DNA of 64,000 nt from Ridgeia piscesae (lineage: Eukaryota; Annelida; Polychaeta; Sabellida; Siboglinidae): NCBI GenBank assembly GCA_025642075.2, contig JAODUO010000040.1:1030001-1094000 (forward strand), given 5' to 3'. The translations under genes were made by a program, and so were the position numbers. The notes below the pieces were generated by a model. That model did not search any database and was not told the DNA's origin. It was given only the letters and a program-made list of their open reading frames with translations. This document shows positions 36,174-48,346 of this stretch, in pieces (position 1 is the stretch's first letter; every line of letters starts with the position of its first letter).

Positions 36174-36823
36174 TTGACAGATGACAGTCCGTGTCAGTGA
36201 TGCTGTTGGTTAATGTTGCCTTCCTGCAATAAACGGCAAAGACGAAGTGTTTGTTATGTCCCGTCCTGTAACCAACTAGCACGATGAATTTAAGTCATGT
36301 ATTTATAACAGAGCTGGCTTATAATCAACGATGACGCGCGCCACCACATAGCCATTGAAGTAGCTGGGGAATTTCCACTACACGTGTTTCCTTATGTTTC
36401 GGGTACTTCCTGTTAACATACCGTACGTATAACCACAGCATAACCAGAGCAGTGCAACCGCCACGAGCTCGATGACGTACATACTGGCGTCGATCAACAT
36501 ACATTGACGTGTTAACACCGATACGATCGTATCCTCGGGGTAATCGTATGTGATAAGTCCAAACTGTTCGCTCCTAGGCGCCTCGCTTTAATTGACATGC
36601 CTTTATTATTCCACAAAGATGAAGATAACTAGTCGTGCTCGCCATAGTATGTTTTGGTAAAAGAATACGAAAACAACACACACTAAGAATCACACATGAT
36701 TAAAATAAAATATCTCTCTCGCTGTTACTCACTCACTCACTCACTCGCTCGCACTCTAGTTCATTCATACTTACACATGACGGCAGCCGCAGATGTCGCC
36801 AGCGATAGCATTTAGACATGCCA
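36174..36823 (-). promoter_or_regulatory. Notch-ligand 5' region (duplicated at 21.4-21.9 kb)
   Basis: Upstream region and 5' UTR splice region of the Notch ligand. A possible leader-exon donor (CGTACG before GTATGT) lies at about 36422, and the acceptor of the coding leader exon at 36224. A CACT-repeat tract sits at 36727-36750. The far edge abuts a truncated LINE at 36823/36824. No TATA box is confidently placed. The promoter role is inferred from position. Confidence 0.5.
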
Positions 36824-38890
36824 AATTGACAAATTGAACACTGTTGCAAGCGGTATGCTGATTTGTTCTACAATTTCCAATAGTAATTTGGGAGGAATCC
36901 CATCCACTCCAGGTGATTTATTATCCTTCATATCTCTTATTTTCATAGCTACCATTGTTGGGGTTACAATTAGTTGTCCTAAATAGTCAAACTCTCTCCC
37001 TTCGAACTTAGTCTCAAGTACTGGTAATATACTAATATCTTCCTTGGTAAACACCGAACTAAAGTACTCATTTAGGTTTTCTGCCATTAAGAATCCCTCT
37101 GTTATTATGTTTCCATCACTACCTTCTAGAGGACCGACCTTATCCTGAACTTTCTGTTTACTTCGAACATACACATAAAAACTCTTGCTGTCATGTTTTA
37201 TATTAAAAGCTATTTTTTGTTCGTAGCTTCTCTTTGAATTTCTAATTTCAGCTGTAGCTTGATTAAGTGCTTCTTTATAAATGCTATAGTCTTCTTCACT
37301 TCCGGTATGTCTATATGTCTTCCACATCATTTGCTTGTACTTGATTTTTCTAATGGCTTCCTTCGATAAGTGTTTCTTCTTTGACCGTTTCCCCTGTTTT
37401 TTCAAGGGGACAAATTTGTCAACGACGCAGTCAATTTCACTCTTTAAAATATTCCAGCATTCTGTTGCTGTCTTATTCTTCAGTGTGTTATTCCAGTCTA
37501 TCTTTGCTAAATATTCCCTCATGTCCTTATATCTTCCTTTGTGAAAATGTTTCCTGTACCTTATTTTTCTATTCCGTTCTCCCTTTACTTTGATGATAAA
37601 ATGTATCTGGTTGTGATCACTACACCCCAGTGGCTCACATATCTTGACATTATCAACAAATTCCTTCTGTGAGCTCAATACTATGTCTAACACGTTCTCG
37701 CCCCTGGTTGCTTCTAACACATGTTGAGAAAGGAAACTATCTTGTACTAAATTTAAAAACTCTTGATCCTCTCTCCCGGTACTCTGTAGAGATGTCCACT
37801 GTATATGCCCATGGTTAAAATCCCACATAATAATACAGTCCCGTTTACTCACTTCTTTGATAGCGTTATGTATTTTTTCATTCTCTTCCATGCTTATGTT
37901 TGGACTCCGATATACTAACCCAACAGTTAATGTTGGCTTTCCTGTAACTATGTTACACCAGACAGCTTCTTCACATTCTGCTTCTTTTTCTAATTTTATT
38001 TCATAAGCTTGGATGGATTCTTTAATATATAACATAACTCCGCCTCCCCTTCTTCCTAATCTATCTTTCCTAAACATTACATACCCTGTCATTCCTAATT
38101 CGGCATCTGATATATCGGGTATGGCCCAAGATTCAGTTATACCTATTATGTGAGGGTCAATATCTTCTACCATAATGTTTAGTTCATTTCTTTTGTTTAC
38201 TATGCTCCTTGCATTTAAACAAACACATTTATAACCAAATTCCTAGGGCTTTCCAGGCTGTTCTTTGCTGATGTCTTTTGCTATCTTTATCTATGCCTCT
38301 AGTATTTGGCTTCTCTGTGTATCCCCCTGCGAAACTAGTTTAAAAAGTTGCCACCTGTTCCATTATTCATCGATCGAAGAAGGTTCTCGGAGAACACTGC
38401 TGCGCCCTTTCCGCTTAGATGGAGGCCATCTCTCATAAACATGTCTTCTTTATCAACAAAATATCCCCACAAATCTACAAATCCAACTCCTTCTTCTTCA
38501 CACATCTGCTCTAATAGTCCGTTAATTGCCATCCTCTTGCAATTTCTAAATGTTGTTCCCCTTCACCTCATCCCTGGCAAGATTCCTGAGAGTATGATCT
38601 GTTCAACTCTCGTCTTCTTCAGTGTCTCTACCAACTCTCTGTATCTCTTTACTATCCTGGTTGTTCCATCCCTGTCTGCATTGTTCGTCCCTACATGTAC
38701 TAATATAGACCCCACTTGGCCATGCCCCAATACGTTCTCTACCCGTTCAGTCACATGCTCTATCCTAGCCCCCGGAAGACAAACAACAATGTCTTCTCCT
38801 TTGCTTAATGTCCTGTCTGTCTTTCGCAAAATGGAGTCTCCCATAAATACCCTTTCTGTTCTCAATGCCCCCTCGATCACTGCTTCAGCC
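36824..38890 (-). mobile_element. CR1-like LINE with SGNH-esterase ORF1, truncated
   Basis: Minus strand. An ORF1 remnant (38880-38335, one frameshift near 38550) has SGNH/GDSL hydrolase motifs: GDSILR, VHVGTNNADR and DGLHLSGKG, i.e. catalytic Ser, Asn, Asp and His blocks. Such an esterase is a known ORF1 feature of CR1-type LINEs. ORF2 (about 38245-36812) has an APE endonuclease (LNARSIVNK, ITESWA, SDHN), a linker (LNEYFSSVFT) and the reverse-transcriptase start (DNKSPGVDGIPPKLL). It is cut at VFNLSI, where the Notch-ligand 5' region begins. Unusually well preserved, but dead. Confidence 0.88.
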
Positions 38891-38892
38891 CA

Positions 38893-39565
38893 GTGGGCAA
38901 AAGTGGTATATTTTGATGTCTAAAAGACATCTTTTTTGACATCTAATGGCGGTCAAAATCACGCAGCATATGAAAGACTAAATGACGTCAATGATTAGAC
39001 GTCTATCTTGAGAAATCTTTTAGATGTCAAAATTTAGACGTCAAAAAAGATGTCCTATTTTTGATATCTAAAAGATGTCAAAAATCATGCAACATTTTTA
39101 CGTCAATCTTGAGACATCTTTTAGATGTCAAAAATTAGAGACGTCGAAAAGATGTCCTATTTTTGATATCTAAAAGACGCAAAATAAATTGCAATATTTT
39201 AACGTCAATCTTGAGACATCTTTTAGATGTCAAAAATTAGACGTCGAAAAGATGTCCTATTTTTGATATCTAAAAGATGTCAAAAGTCAAGCAACATTTT
39301 AACGTCAATCTTGAGACATCTTTTAGATGTCAAAAATTATACGTCAAAAAGATGCCCTATTTTTTATATCTAAAAGATGTTAAAGTCATGCAGTATATGA
39401 AAGACTAAATGATGTCAATATTTTTATGTCAATCATGAGACATCATTTATATGTAAAAATAGGTCTTTTTATATTTAAAAGACATCAAATTCAGGAAGCC
39501 AATGAAAGTCTAAATTGAGTCAATTTGTTTACGTCAATCTTAAGATGTCTTTTATATGTCCAAAA
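38893..39565. repeat. CCCAGTGGGCA element with ~101-bp internal repeats
   Basis: Starts CCCAGTGGGCAAAAGTGG. Inside, GAGACATCTTTTAGATGTCA-type words recur at about 39111, 39213 and 39313 (period near 101 bp), with looser copies at 39010 and 39445. Each copy is rich in self-complementary GACATCT/AGATGTC words. It directly abuts the 5' side of the LINE. Probably a non-autonomous DNA transposon. Confidence 0.65.
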
Positions 39566-39963
39566 TAGATGTTAAAAATATGGATTTTGTCAACATCAAA
39601 TTTAGATAGCCAGTTAGTCTACACAATGTCAATGTCTTTTAGATGCATTTACGTAAGGCACCAACACAACACAACGTTTAATGAAAATGGCCAGAATTTA
39701 TTTATGATATTTGAAACACCCAATCAATCAATTAAAAATTTAAACATATGCATGAAATCAGGTACTAAGAAGCAAACTTGTAAACTATACGTAAATATTG
39801 GCATTAATCATTATCACCATACATAGCAAACATGTACGTGTGTATATATATATACAAACAATCACCATATAACAGTGCAAACTCCCCTAATCTATAAGTC
39901 AGACTACATACTAACTACCATCTACACAATACATGTATACAATAACTAACTACAAACATATGT

Positions 39964-40297
39964 CAGTGTTTCCCCTGAGTAAAATGATGGGCAAGGTGGT
40001 AGGGAGGGCTGAGCGAGCACCGAAGGCATAATGCGACACTAAATATATGGATCCAGGGGCACACCCACCCAGACATTTTTTAAGACGATCTTTAAAATGG
40101 TGCATTCTGAAGGGTGTTTAGCCTACTACCTGGGAAATGAAGAGGAAACAAATGCATAACTACAAGGTAACATCATATAAGCATGTTTATCGCAAGATAT
40201 AGCTACGAGGTGGCAATTTTAGCATATTTTGAGCGAGGTAGGTTAGAAAAACAGTGAGGTGGCCCACCTCATTCATTATGTAGCAGGGGAAACACTG
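39964..40297. mobile_element. 334-bp hAT-like MITE
   Basis: CAGTGTTTCCCCTG at 39964-39977 and its exact reverse complement at 40284-40297 form TIRs, with weaker pairing beyond. CAGTG-type ends fit hAT. I do not see an 8-bp target duplication. Confidence 0.75.
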
Positions 40298-40846
40298 TAA
40301 GTAATACAATAATAGGTACTAAGTCTTGTACTCACTAGCATGATAACAGAATCATTATGTACACGGTAGTCTTTCTAAGAACTAGCCACAGTGACAGGCC
40401 ACTACAGACCTGTCTGTAACTGAACATCATGTTGTTAAGCTGTTGATAAATTGTTTCTTTCTCTAGTCAGTGAGTTTGTTCCCTGCCCAGCTGCCACGGG
40501 TATGAACTTTAATTATAGCAGTTCTTTGATGTGCATACATTCCTATAGTCTGATTTGTTTATTTCCGTAGTGCAAGAGCAGTTTCCGTAATACTGTATAA
40601 TAATATAATAATCTTAATCTCAAGATTCCCATCTACCAATTAACCAAAAACTTTAATTTAGATTCCATCATTTGTGCTTACCGGTAAATTAAAGAGTTGA
40701 CCAAAAACATTATATTGAGACTCCCTACACATAAGAAATTAGTCAAACAAATGTAGCAAGGGAAACACCGTAAGTAATACAACAATAGGTACCAAGTCTT
40801 GTACTCACTATCATGATAACAGAATCATTATGTACACGGTAGTCAA
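40284..40846. repeat. Local duplications, ~90 bp and ~150 bp
   Basis: 40284-40375 (right TIR of the MITE plus its flank) is repeated at about 40752-40845 with few differences. The intervening 40600-40751 is repeated almost identically at 44022-44172. Confidence 0.8.
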
Positions 40847-41012
40847 TAATTCAACTCAGTTATGCTTTAGGCATTTTTGAAATTCTTACTAAACATGCTG
40901 GCATAAGATGTGAACAAATTTACAACATTCAGAGAAATTCCACTATAATCAATTTAAATGTATAAAATTAATCTTGATCAATAACATTAACATTTTCAGA
41001 AAAGTTTACTAC

Positions 41013-41101
41013 TTAAGATCTGGTGTATGCGTAACGCAGAAACTTCGCGATTTTGGTCCTGACTTCAGTTATCGTGGTCTGATGACTTGCAACGACACTC
41101 T
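41013..41101 (-). CDS. DUF4806-like terminal exon
   Basis: Acceptor CATACAG, then ESVVASHQTTITEVRTKI, AKFLRYAYTRS and TAA at 41015-41013. Confidence 0.65.
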
Positions 41102-41468
41102 CTGTATGAAAACAAAGTGGTAACAAATATTTATAATATATCTTCCAATTATCACTAGCAAACATTGGTATAAATAACATTTCATATTTTATGTTGCATT
41201 GTCACATTATAATTGTCACTATTAACAGGGCTGCTATACATGACAGAAATAATTTCCTTAATGATGGGGGTGTGGGGGTGGGGGCACTACCCTTATGTAT
41301 GAATATGGACGTACACTGGGAAGATCACATATATCAACAGTATCCCCTGATCTAGGGACTTTTTGTAACGTCATTTCCCATGAGATGAGTATGGTGATAA
41401 CAATTTATTCTAGGGAGAACTCATTGAAATGATGCCCTGCCTTAAAAACAGGGTCTGATTAATATAAC

Positions 41469-41524
<56 letters not shown>
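41469..41524. repeat. (TA)n microsatellite
   Basis: About 28 TA units in the last intron but one region of the DUF4806-like gene. A shorter TA run lies at 43062-43096. Confidence 0.9.
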
Positions 41525-41527
<3 letters not shown>

Positions 41528-41618
41528 CCAAATCTACCAATATTGTTATATATGTCACTAAACAGGCTATGTTATTCAGGGCATGTTAATAAACATTTAG
41601 AAATAAACAATTATTTAC

Positions 41619-41716
41619 CTTCTATCACACGGCATAGAGCTGTCTTGCCAAAGGCAACCTTTGCCCTGTTGAGTCCCATCATGTTGAATTCCTTCTGCAG
41701 GGTAACACTCATCAAC
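41619..41716 (-). CDS. DUF4806-like exon (LQKEFNMMGLN)
   Basis: A 98-bp exon between TTCAACAG and GTAAAT. It encodes LMSVTLQKEFNMMGLNRAK and AFGKTALCRVIE. Confidence 0.65.
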
Positions 41717-42108
41717 CTGTTGAACAGAGCAATATTCACAGATAACCATTATAATACATTTTTATTTCATGAAATATCAAGGCTCCCAAGTCCCAACAGC
41801 TCACATACTGGTGGCTTGGGAAAGTGCATATTGAAGCTGGCAAGCTTTCTATATAAATTATGGAAAACCAGCAAAACAGCTATGTCACTGTTAATGACTT
41901 ACACTTGCTTAATGCAGGTTTAGTCAAAGCATTTGGGTTGAGTACATATCACTTGGCAAGCGCATGTAATTTCTCGCAAAATGTTTTCCCAACAACTAGA
42001 CCATTGACCAGTTACAAGTTATTACTTGGTCATACAGATAGGCTGGAAACATTTGTGATGGGTTTTGGGTGTCTGGTATATATTATGGACAATACTGGGT
42101 AGCTCAGC

Positions 42109-42318
42109 TATAGTAGCTGAGGTATTGTAGGGCGCACTATAACTCACGGGTAGAGCATCGGACTTTCAAATAAGAGAACCCTTTTTTGAATCCTGTGCTG
42201 CCGTGTTAAGCCTTAGGCAAGTTTTTTCCTATACATCGCGCCACTTCACTCAGCTATATAAATGAGTACCTGGATACAGATGGTGGTTGAAATGTTACAT
42301 TTGATATACAAATAGATA
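42109..42318 (+). mobile_element. tRNA-derived SINE
   Basis: An A-box-like TAACTCACGGGTAGAGCATC is followed by a degraded B-box, then the body words CTGTGCTGCCGTGT, CTTAGGCAAG, CACTTCACTCAGC and GAGTACCTGG. The same order recurs at 48146-48346. Copies differ enough to be old. Confidence 0.75.
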
Positions 42319-42327
42319 TGCACCTAC

Positions 42328-42392
42328 CTCATGATTGCTTGTTTCACCATGTTTTGGGCGTCAGTCCCACCAATCCTGGCACAATGGGCAAT
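42328..42392 (-). CDS. DUF4806-like exon (IAHCARIGG)
   Basis: A 65-bp exon between acceptor TTTCAAAG and donor GTAGGT. It encodes IAHCARIGGTDAQNMVKQAI. Confidence 0.6.
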
Positions 42393-42830
42393 CTTTGAAA
42401 GCAACAAATTAAACAGCATTAGTTTTAGTATTAATTGTACCTGCCAGGAAACATTTCAATAAAACATTATTTCAGGGTGGTCGTGTCCAGTGTGAATATA
42501 GTATATGGGTAGAGGAAAGATTGAAAAACATTGTTGATTATTGGGTACATGTGCTAGGGATCATAAATTGGCGAGGTGCTGGCTGAAATGTAACAATAAT
42601 TATAACAAACACTAATTTATTTATTTAGAAAATGTTGAAATGGATCTGACAAATAACACCAAGACTCACAGGCCTTGTTGTTTAAAACTATATATTATGT
42701 TGGAAGATTACCAACTGCTGTATGATTACCACAGTAGTATTTTCATTATTATTACATTATTTGGGTGACATTCCAAAATTGGTAAATACACAATGTTCTG
42801 GGTTGACGGTATACTTTTTATTATATTTAC

Positions 42831-42985
42831 CAACTTTCTTCTGAACTGTACGTCAGCCAGTTGAACCTCAAATTCTTTTTAACTCTTCCAGTGTCTCAAT
42901 TGGCCCATCCCACCCATACAAATCATCATCATCGTGGTTGTCAAGTTTCTTTCAATGAGTTTCTGGATGACTCGTTTCAGGAACC
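42831..42985 (-). pseudogene. DUF4806-like exon carrying stop and frameshift
   Basis: The frame entering from the 54.8-kb exon meets TGA after VPETSHPETH. Then KKLDNHDDDDLYGWDGPIET runs open until an AAAAA run shifts the frame, and KEFEVQLADVQFRRKL continues to donor GTAAAT. Deleting one A restores phase with the next exon. Confidence 0.6.
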
Positions 42986-43056
42986 CTGTGAAATAAATGA
43001 AATTATTTGAGTAACACTAATATGAATATATAAAAAATATAAAATGATCACAATAT

Positions 43057-43098
<42 letters not shown>

Positions 43099-43444
43099 AA
43101 AAATTTTTGGATCATTTTTTAATTTAAATAATAATAATAGTAAAAATAAATAAATAATAAAAAAACCAATGCATTACTACTTTGATAAAGTATGCATATG
43201 CTAATAAAACAATCATATTCTACCATCTCTTAACAACTTAATCTAGTCCAGTAAATAATCATCATGCTGGGCTCTATCAGTTTGCATCCTAATTAATAAG
43301 CACTATAGTCATCAAGCATATTGCAAATGATGTTTTTTGTTGCCCTGTCATCCCTTAGGCAGCAATTTGATGCTTGCCTCCTAAGGCAGAAGGAGCAGAT
43401 GCATGCACTTTGTGTAACTTAATCCCATTTGGGATCCATCCCTA

Positions 43445-43907
43445 TAGGGCTCATGACACAGTTAACTTTCCCATTGGCCACCATGTTAGCGTTTTGTAGG
43501 ATTATAAGGAAACCAGACGCAGGAAAATTCTAAAAATTATTGCCTGTTGTTATCATCATCTCAGTGACATGCTGGTCAAGTGTAGTCAAATTCCAATATT
43601 TCGTTCTCTCGTAAAGTGCCGCTATGTATGACACCCGTCACTATTTACAAATGAATGCAGGCAGTAATACAACAGAGGTGTCAACAAGCCAAATCACTGC
43701 CAGGTACCCATCCGCTTAATAAAATCAGCTAAAAATTCACCATTTCACTGTCAACAGCTTCCACAATCACACCTGGAAATCAGACTGCTCAAATGCACTT
43801 ATGTCACAGCAGGTGAATGTTGAAAAAAATCAAAATAAAAAAATATATGGGACTATGTGTCATGTGTCGGTAACCAAACAGGAAGTCTAACTGGGTCATG
43901 AGCCCTA
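43445..43907. mobile_element. 463-bp MITE with TA target duplication
   Basis: TAGGGCTCATGACACAGTTA at 43445-43464 is the reverse complement of 43888-43907 with one mismatch. TA flanks both sides (43443-43444 and 43908-43909). The size and TA duplication fit a Tc1/mariner-type non-autonomous element. Confidence 0.75.
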
Positions 43908-44021
43908 TAACCTCTTCACTGTGTCACTCTATGACTCAGGCAACCACAGCCTACCCTCCAATTATTTGGTGTGGGTAAAGCCATGGCCCCTTTGGTTTCC
44001 CCCTGTGGCTACTCCACAGCT

Positions 44022-44172
44022 GATATAATAATCTTAATCTCAAGATTCCCATCTACCAATTAACCAAAAACTTTAATTTAGATTCCATCATTTGTGCTTA
44101 CCGGTAAATTAAAGAGTTGACCAAAAACATTATATTGAGACTCCCTACACATAAGAAATTAGTCAAACAAAT
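44022..44172. repeat. Second copy of the 150-bp repeat at 40600
   Basis: Near-identical to 40600-40751 (shared start ATAATCTTAATCTCAAGATT). It holds an internal imperfect direct repeat around ACCAAAAAC. Confidence 0.85.
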
Positions 44173-45548
44173 CATATACATGTAGCCAACTATTTGAATA
44201 GCATAAATTAAATGCCTTTGTTTATTTTAGAATAGCAACAGACCAACTATAATTTTTTTTTATTTATTGATAGCAATGTTATATGTATGTCAGGTTATAT
44301 TATATATTATTATTATATTATACTATACATATACACATAAATACATATTAAAATAAATTCCCCACCTTTAAAACAGTTCGATGCCCTTGTGTTTATGCAA
44401 GTTTAGCTACTAGTTGTTGCATATAATCAACAAGATCTGTTGTATGTACCCCTATGCTAAATCCAGATGTGAAATATGATAACCCTGTAGATTCCCACCA
44501 AAATGATGGCTATGTACTGGAGATTCCACAAGACGCCTCTTATTACAACAACAATCATGCAGAGGTTTTATCAATAAATCCACGGCTAAAACGTCTGTTC
44601 TCAGATAACAAGTTACTGTGTCTACAAATGACACAATTTAGCGTTTGACTATGGCATGATTTGGACTAATTTTGCGGCACTGCAATTAAATCACCTCAGG
44701 CTCAGCTTAGCTAGCATTTACGGTTACTTTACTGGCTCAACAATAAATGTCGCTGTCATGCATGTCGTTCAGAACGTCATAATTTTTTTTATACTTGATA
44801 TATAGAGATGGTTTTATGAAAGCTCACATCATTATATTTCATAATAAATTTAGAAACGGAAACATGGTGCATATTATTTATAAATAAAAACATTTACTAG
44901 ATTTAACAATATTTAACAAGATTGCTATCCGAGAGTGAACTCCACATCGCTCTTCTGAGACTGACGTGTTGTAGATGTTGTTTTTAAACACGCAACAGTC
45001 TGCATGGAAATGGTCAAGGACCAATGAATATTTTGTATATTTGTAATAATTATTATTTATTTTTCAAAAATTTCTGTTCGCAAACTTCATGTTACATCTA
45101 CGTCATCAGATTGCTGTTTGTGTAAATGCATTCTATGTTACATCTGGAAGTAATTACTAGAGATATCCAGTAAAAACATAAGACCAGGATAAACCACTAG
45201 AATTTCGATTTTTTTATTTAATTGTAATTTTGTTTTTTTGCACCTTATTTACATCATGTTATCATTCTATACACACATGAAATGCCACATTTAAGTAGGG
45301 TTTGCAAAATATATAAAAACTTGCATTTTAGTGACTGCCTGTCAGGTCATATTCACCTAATTAAATATGCATAAATTTAAATACACTTTTTTCGCGATCT
45401 ACTGAACCAATTTACATAGATCTGGTTTTCACCAACTTGTCCAGAAAAACACTTAGTGCATCCGTAATACAGCCAGCAACTTTTATTGTAAACTCGGTTT
45501 CTATTGGTTGTTGTTTGTACAGCAGTATAGGCAGAGCGTCCGAATGAG

Positions 45549-45721
45549 CCAATCAGAGAGAAGCTTATGACTGTGCTTTGGCCTGGCCAACTTCCTGCCT
45601 AGGAAACTTGTGCAAGAAGCTGCTGGAGATTTTATTTTGGAGAGATCGTTTTTGACTACTAGTGCTTGATAAGGTGTAAATTGAACGTTGTGTTACACAT
45701 CAATACATCAGACTTCATCAG
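45549..45721 (+). promoter_or_regulatory. Possible promoter and non-coding first exon
   Basis: A CCAAT box (GAGCCAATCAGAG) precedes about 110 bp of purine-rich sequence ending CATCAG before a strong donor GTATGTAT at 45722. No coding continuation was found. A candidate acceptor (TTGTGTTTGTAG) lies at about 48391, with AATAAA about 100 bp later, which would make a short non-coding RNA. Confidence 0.3.
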
Positions 45722-46238
45722 GTATGTATAACCATAATCATTGTATTGAATAAAAAGGTTTTGTTAACGTAGGAAGCAAACAGATGTGACAGCAGTGCGT
45801 GATCATTTTGGCCGCGTCACTGACTGAACTGGCTTTCGTCTGTCAGTCAGACACTGGTGCTGCATTTAGTAATTTTGGTTATATTATACTTCCAGCATAA
45901 TTGCTTGGGTTTATCTTGTAAAATGTATTTGAGAATATTTTGTTTGGGATCATGTCAGCTTTGGGGCGCACAGCTTATCTAGACCAGTCTACTATTATAA
46001 AAAGGATGTAGTAGTCAGGGTTCCTACTGTGTTAAAGGGCAAAAAAAGGCAACGGTTTCGTATCATACACTTAATAGAGTTTATACAAACTAACAATTTC
46101 CACATATACTCAATTTTTTAACGTCAGCGGTTTACCCAGAATGTGACCTTAAAGTCTAAAAATCTAACGAAATCCATGATGGCCTAGACACCACCATCTT
46201 AACCGGTGACGTATTCGTTTAGCTTGGCCTGGCGATGA

Positions 46239-46367
46239 ATGTTCGACATGTTGTCGTTCGTCTTGGTTGTGGGCGTCGTGTACGGCAAATGGTGGCGCGA
46301 TAAACAACAAAACAGCGCCACCAAACGGAACCCGGATAAACAAAGCCTCCGCATCGCGCTCGAATAA
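46239..46367 (+). CDS. Candidate 42-aa small membrane protein
   Basis: ATG opens MFDMLSFVLVVGVVYGKWWR, then a hydrophilic basic half and TAA. The pattern is a single transmembrane helix flanked by a positive, Trp-containing border, as in many small integral membrane proteins. The region is GC- and CpG-rich within AT-rich DNA. I do not recognise a family. A spurious ORF is possible at this length. Confidence 0.3.
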   Translation: MFDMLSFVLVVGVVYGKWWRDKQQNSATKRNPDKQSLRIALE

Positions 46368-46677
46368 TTATTTATATTAACAATATTATTATTAAACTAG
46401 TTTCATAAATACTAGTGCGTGCAATAAACACTCTATAAAAATGCTATTGGATGTGTGTTTTTGTACGCGTAACCGTAAGTAAAGTAGGGAGAAAGATGAC
46501 ATGGTAGTGCCACCAAGCGAGAGCGTCACGTACGATCCTTGGTTTGGATAACGAGGCTAAGCGAAGTCTGACCTAGGCTAAGATCGCTCACAGAAAACAG
46601 TTATTATACAAACTAACTCTACAATAAAGTTTTTAAAAAATTCACATTTTATGTTATATTATTTTTAAACAAACACG

Positions 46678-47812
46678 CCAGTGGACAGGTCACAAGAGTC
46701 ACTTGTTTGTCCTGTTGTGTCCTTCACAATTAGAGTTAAGTGTCACTGATAGTGGACCGGTCACAAGAGTCACTTGTGTGTCCTGTTGTGTCCTTCACAA
46801 TTAGAGTTAAGTGTCACTGACAGTGGACAGGTCACAATAGTCACTTGTATGTCCTATTGTGACCTTCACAATTAGAGTTAAGTGTCACTGACAGTGGACA
46901 AGTCACAAGAGTCACTTGTGTGTCCTGTTGTGTCCTTCACAATTAGAGTTAAGTGTCACTGACAGTGGACCGGTCACAAGAGTCACTTGTGTGTCCTGTT
47001 GTGTCCTTCACAATTAGAGTTAAGTGTCACTGATAGTGGACCGGTCACAAGAGTCACTTGTGTGTCCTGTTGTGTCCTTCACAATTAGAGTTAAGTGTCA
47101 CTGACAGTGGACAGGTCACAAGATTCACTTGTGTGTCCTATTATGTCCTTCACAATTAGAGTTCAGTGTCACTGACAGTGGACCGGTCACAAGAGTCGCT
47201 TGTGTGTCCTGTTGTGTCCTTCACAATTAGAGTTAAGTGTCACTGACAGTGGACCGGTCACAAGAGTCACTTGTGTGTCCTGTTGTGTCCTTCACAATTA
47301 GAGTTAAGTGTCACTGACAGTGGACCGGTCACAAGAGTCACTTGTGTGTCCTGTTGTGTCCTTCACAATTAGAGTTAAGTGTCACTGACAGTGGACAGGT
47401 CACAAGATTCACTTGTGTGTCCTATTATGTCCTTCACAATTAGAGTTAAGTGTCACTGACAGTGGACCGGTCACAAGAGTCACTTGTGTGTCCTATTGTG
47501 TCCTTCACAATTAGAGTTAAGTGTCACTGACAGTGGACAGGTCACAAGAGTCACTTGTGTGTCCTATTGTGTCCTTCACAATTAGAGTTAAGTGTCACTG
47601 ACAGTGGACAGGTCACAAGAGTCACTTGTGTGTCCTATTGTGTCCTTCACAATTAGAGTTAAGTGTCACTGACAGTGGACAGGTCACAAGAGTCACTTGT
47701 GTGTCCTATTGTGTCCTTCACAATTAGAGTTAAGTGTCACTGACAGTGGACAGGTCACAAGATTCACTTGTGTGTCCTAGTATGTCCTTCACAATTAGAG
47801 TTATGTTTCACT
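46678..47812. repeat. 71-bp satellite with a 284-bp higher-order pattern
   Basis: About 16 copies of a 71-bp unit containing CCTTCACAATTAGAGTTAAG (e.g. TTAGAG at 46730 and 46801). The variant AAGATTCACTTG with CCTATTATG recurs near 47111 and 47395 (284 bp, four units) and again in altered form near 47751. Confidence 0.93.
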
Positions 47813-48145
47813 TCATTTCTGCTGTTAGTAGCAGGTTTGCTTCCATCTGTAATGTTTATGAAGACTATCGTCATTGCTACTATCGTTAACTGCAATATAA
47901 AAAAAATCATCACTAATGTTACAAAACAATTCTTCTAAATAAGCTATTCCTTGGTGAGTCGCCTTCACCGACATAATTGTCAACAGTGTGGTAACCCATG
48001 ATTACATTATTAAAATGCTAAAACTTTTGTATTAACAGATGATATATAATGTTCCTCCACATGTGGATAGGTGTGAATAAAACCAATTTGAATAGCTGAT
48101 GTCATGAAAGACGACAATTTGGCATGTTGTACTGAAGAGTCAAGG

Positions 48146-48346
48146 TGGCTGGTGTTTCACCCTGTCACATAGAAATGGTTAAACTCTGAATCAAAAGAAC
48201 CCTGGTTAGAATCCAGTGCTGCCGTGTCACATCTTTGTATCAAACCTTCAGCAAGTTTGTTGAATACATTTCCCCAGTTCATTCAGCCATATCAAGGAAT
48301 ACCTGGCTGTAGACAGTGGTGGATATGTGTATGAAATTATATTGAG
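48146..48346 (+). mobile_element. tRNA-derived SINE, diverged copy
   Basis: Shares CCCTGGTTAGAATCCAG (B-box area), GTGCTGCCGTGTCACATC, CAGCAAGTTTG and TACCTGG with the SINE at 42109-42318, in the same order. Confidence 0.7.
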
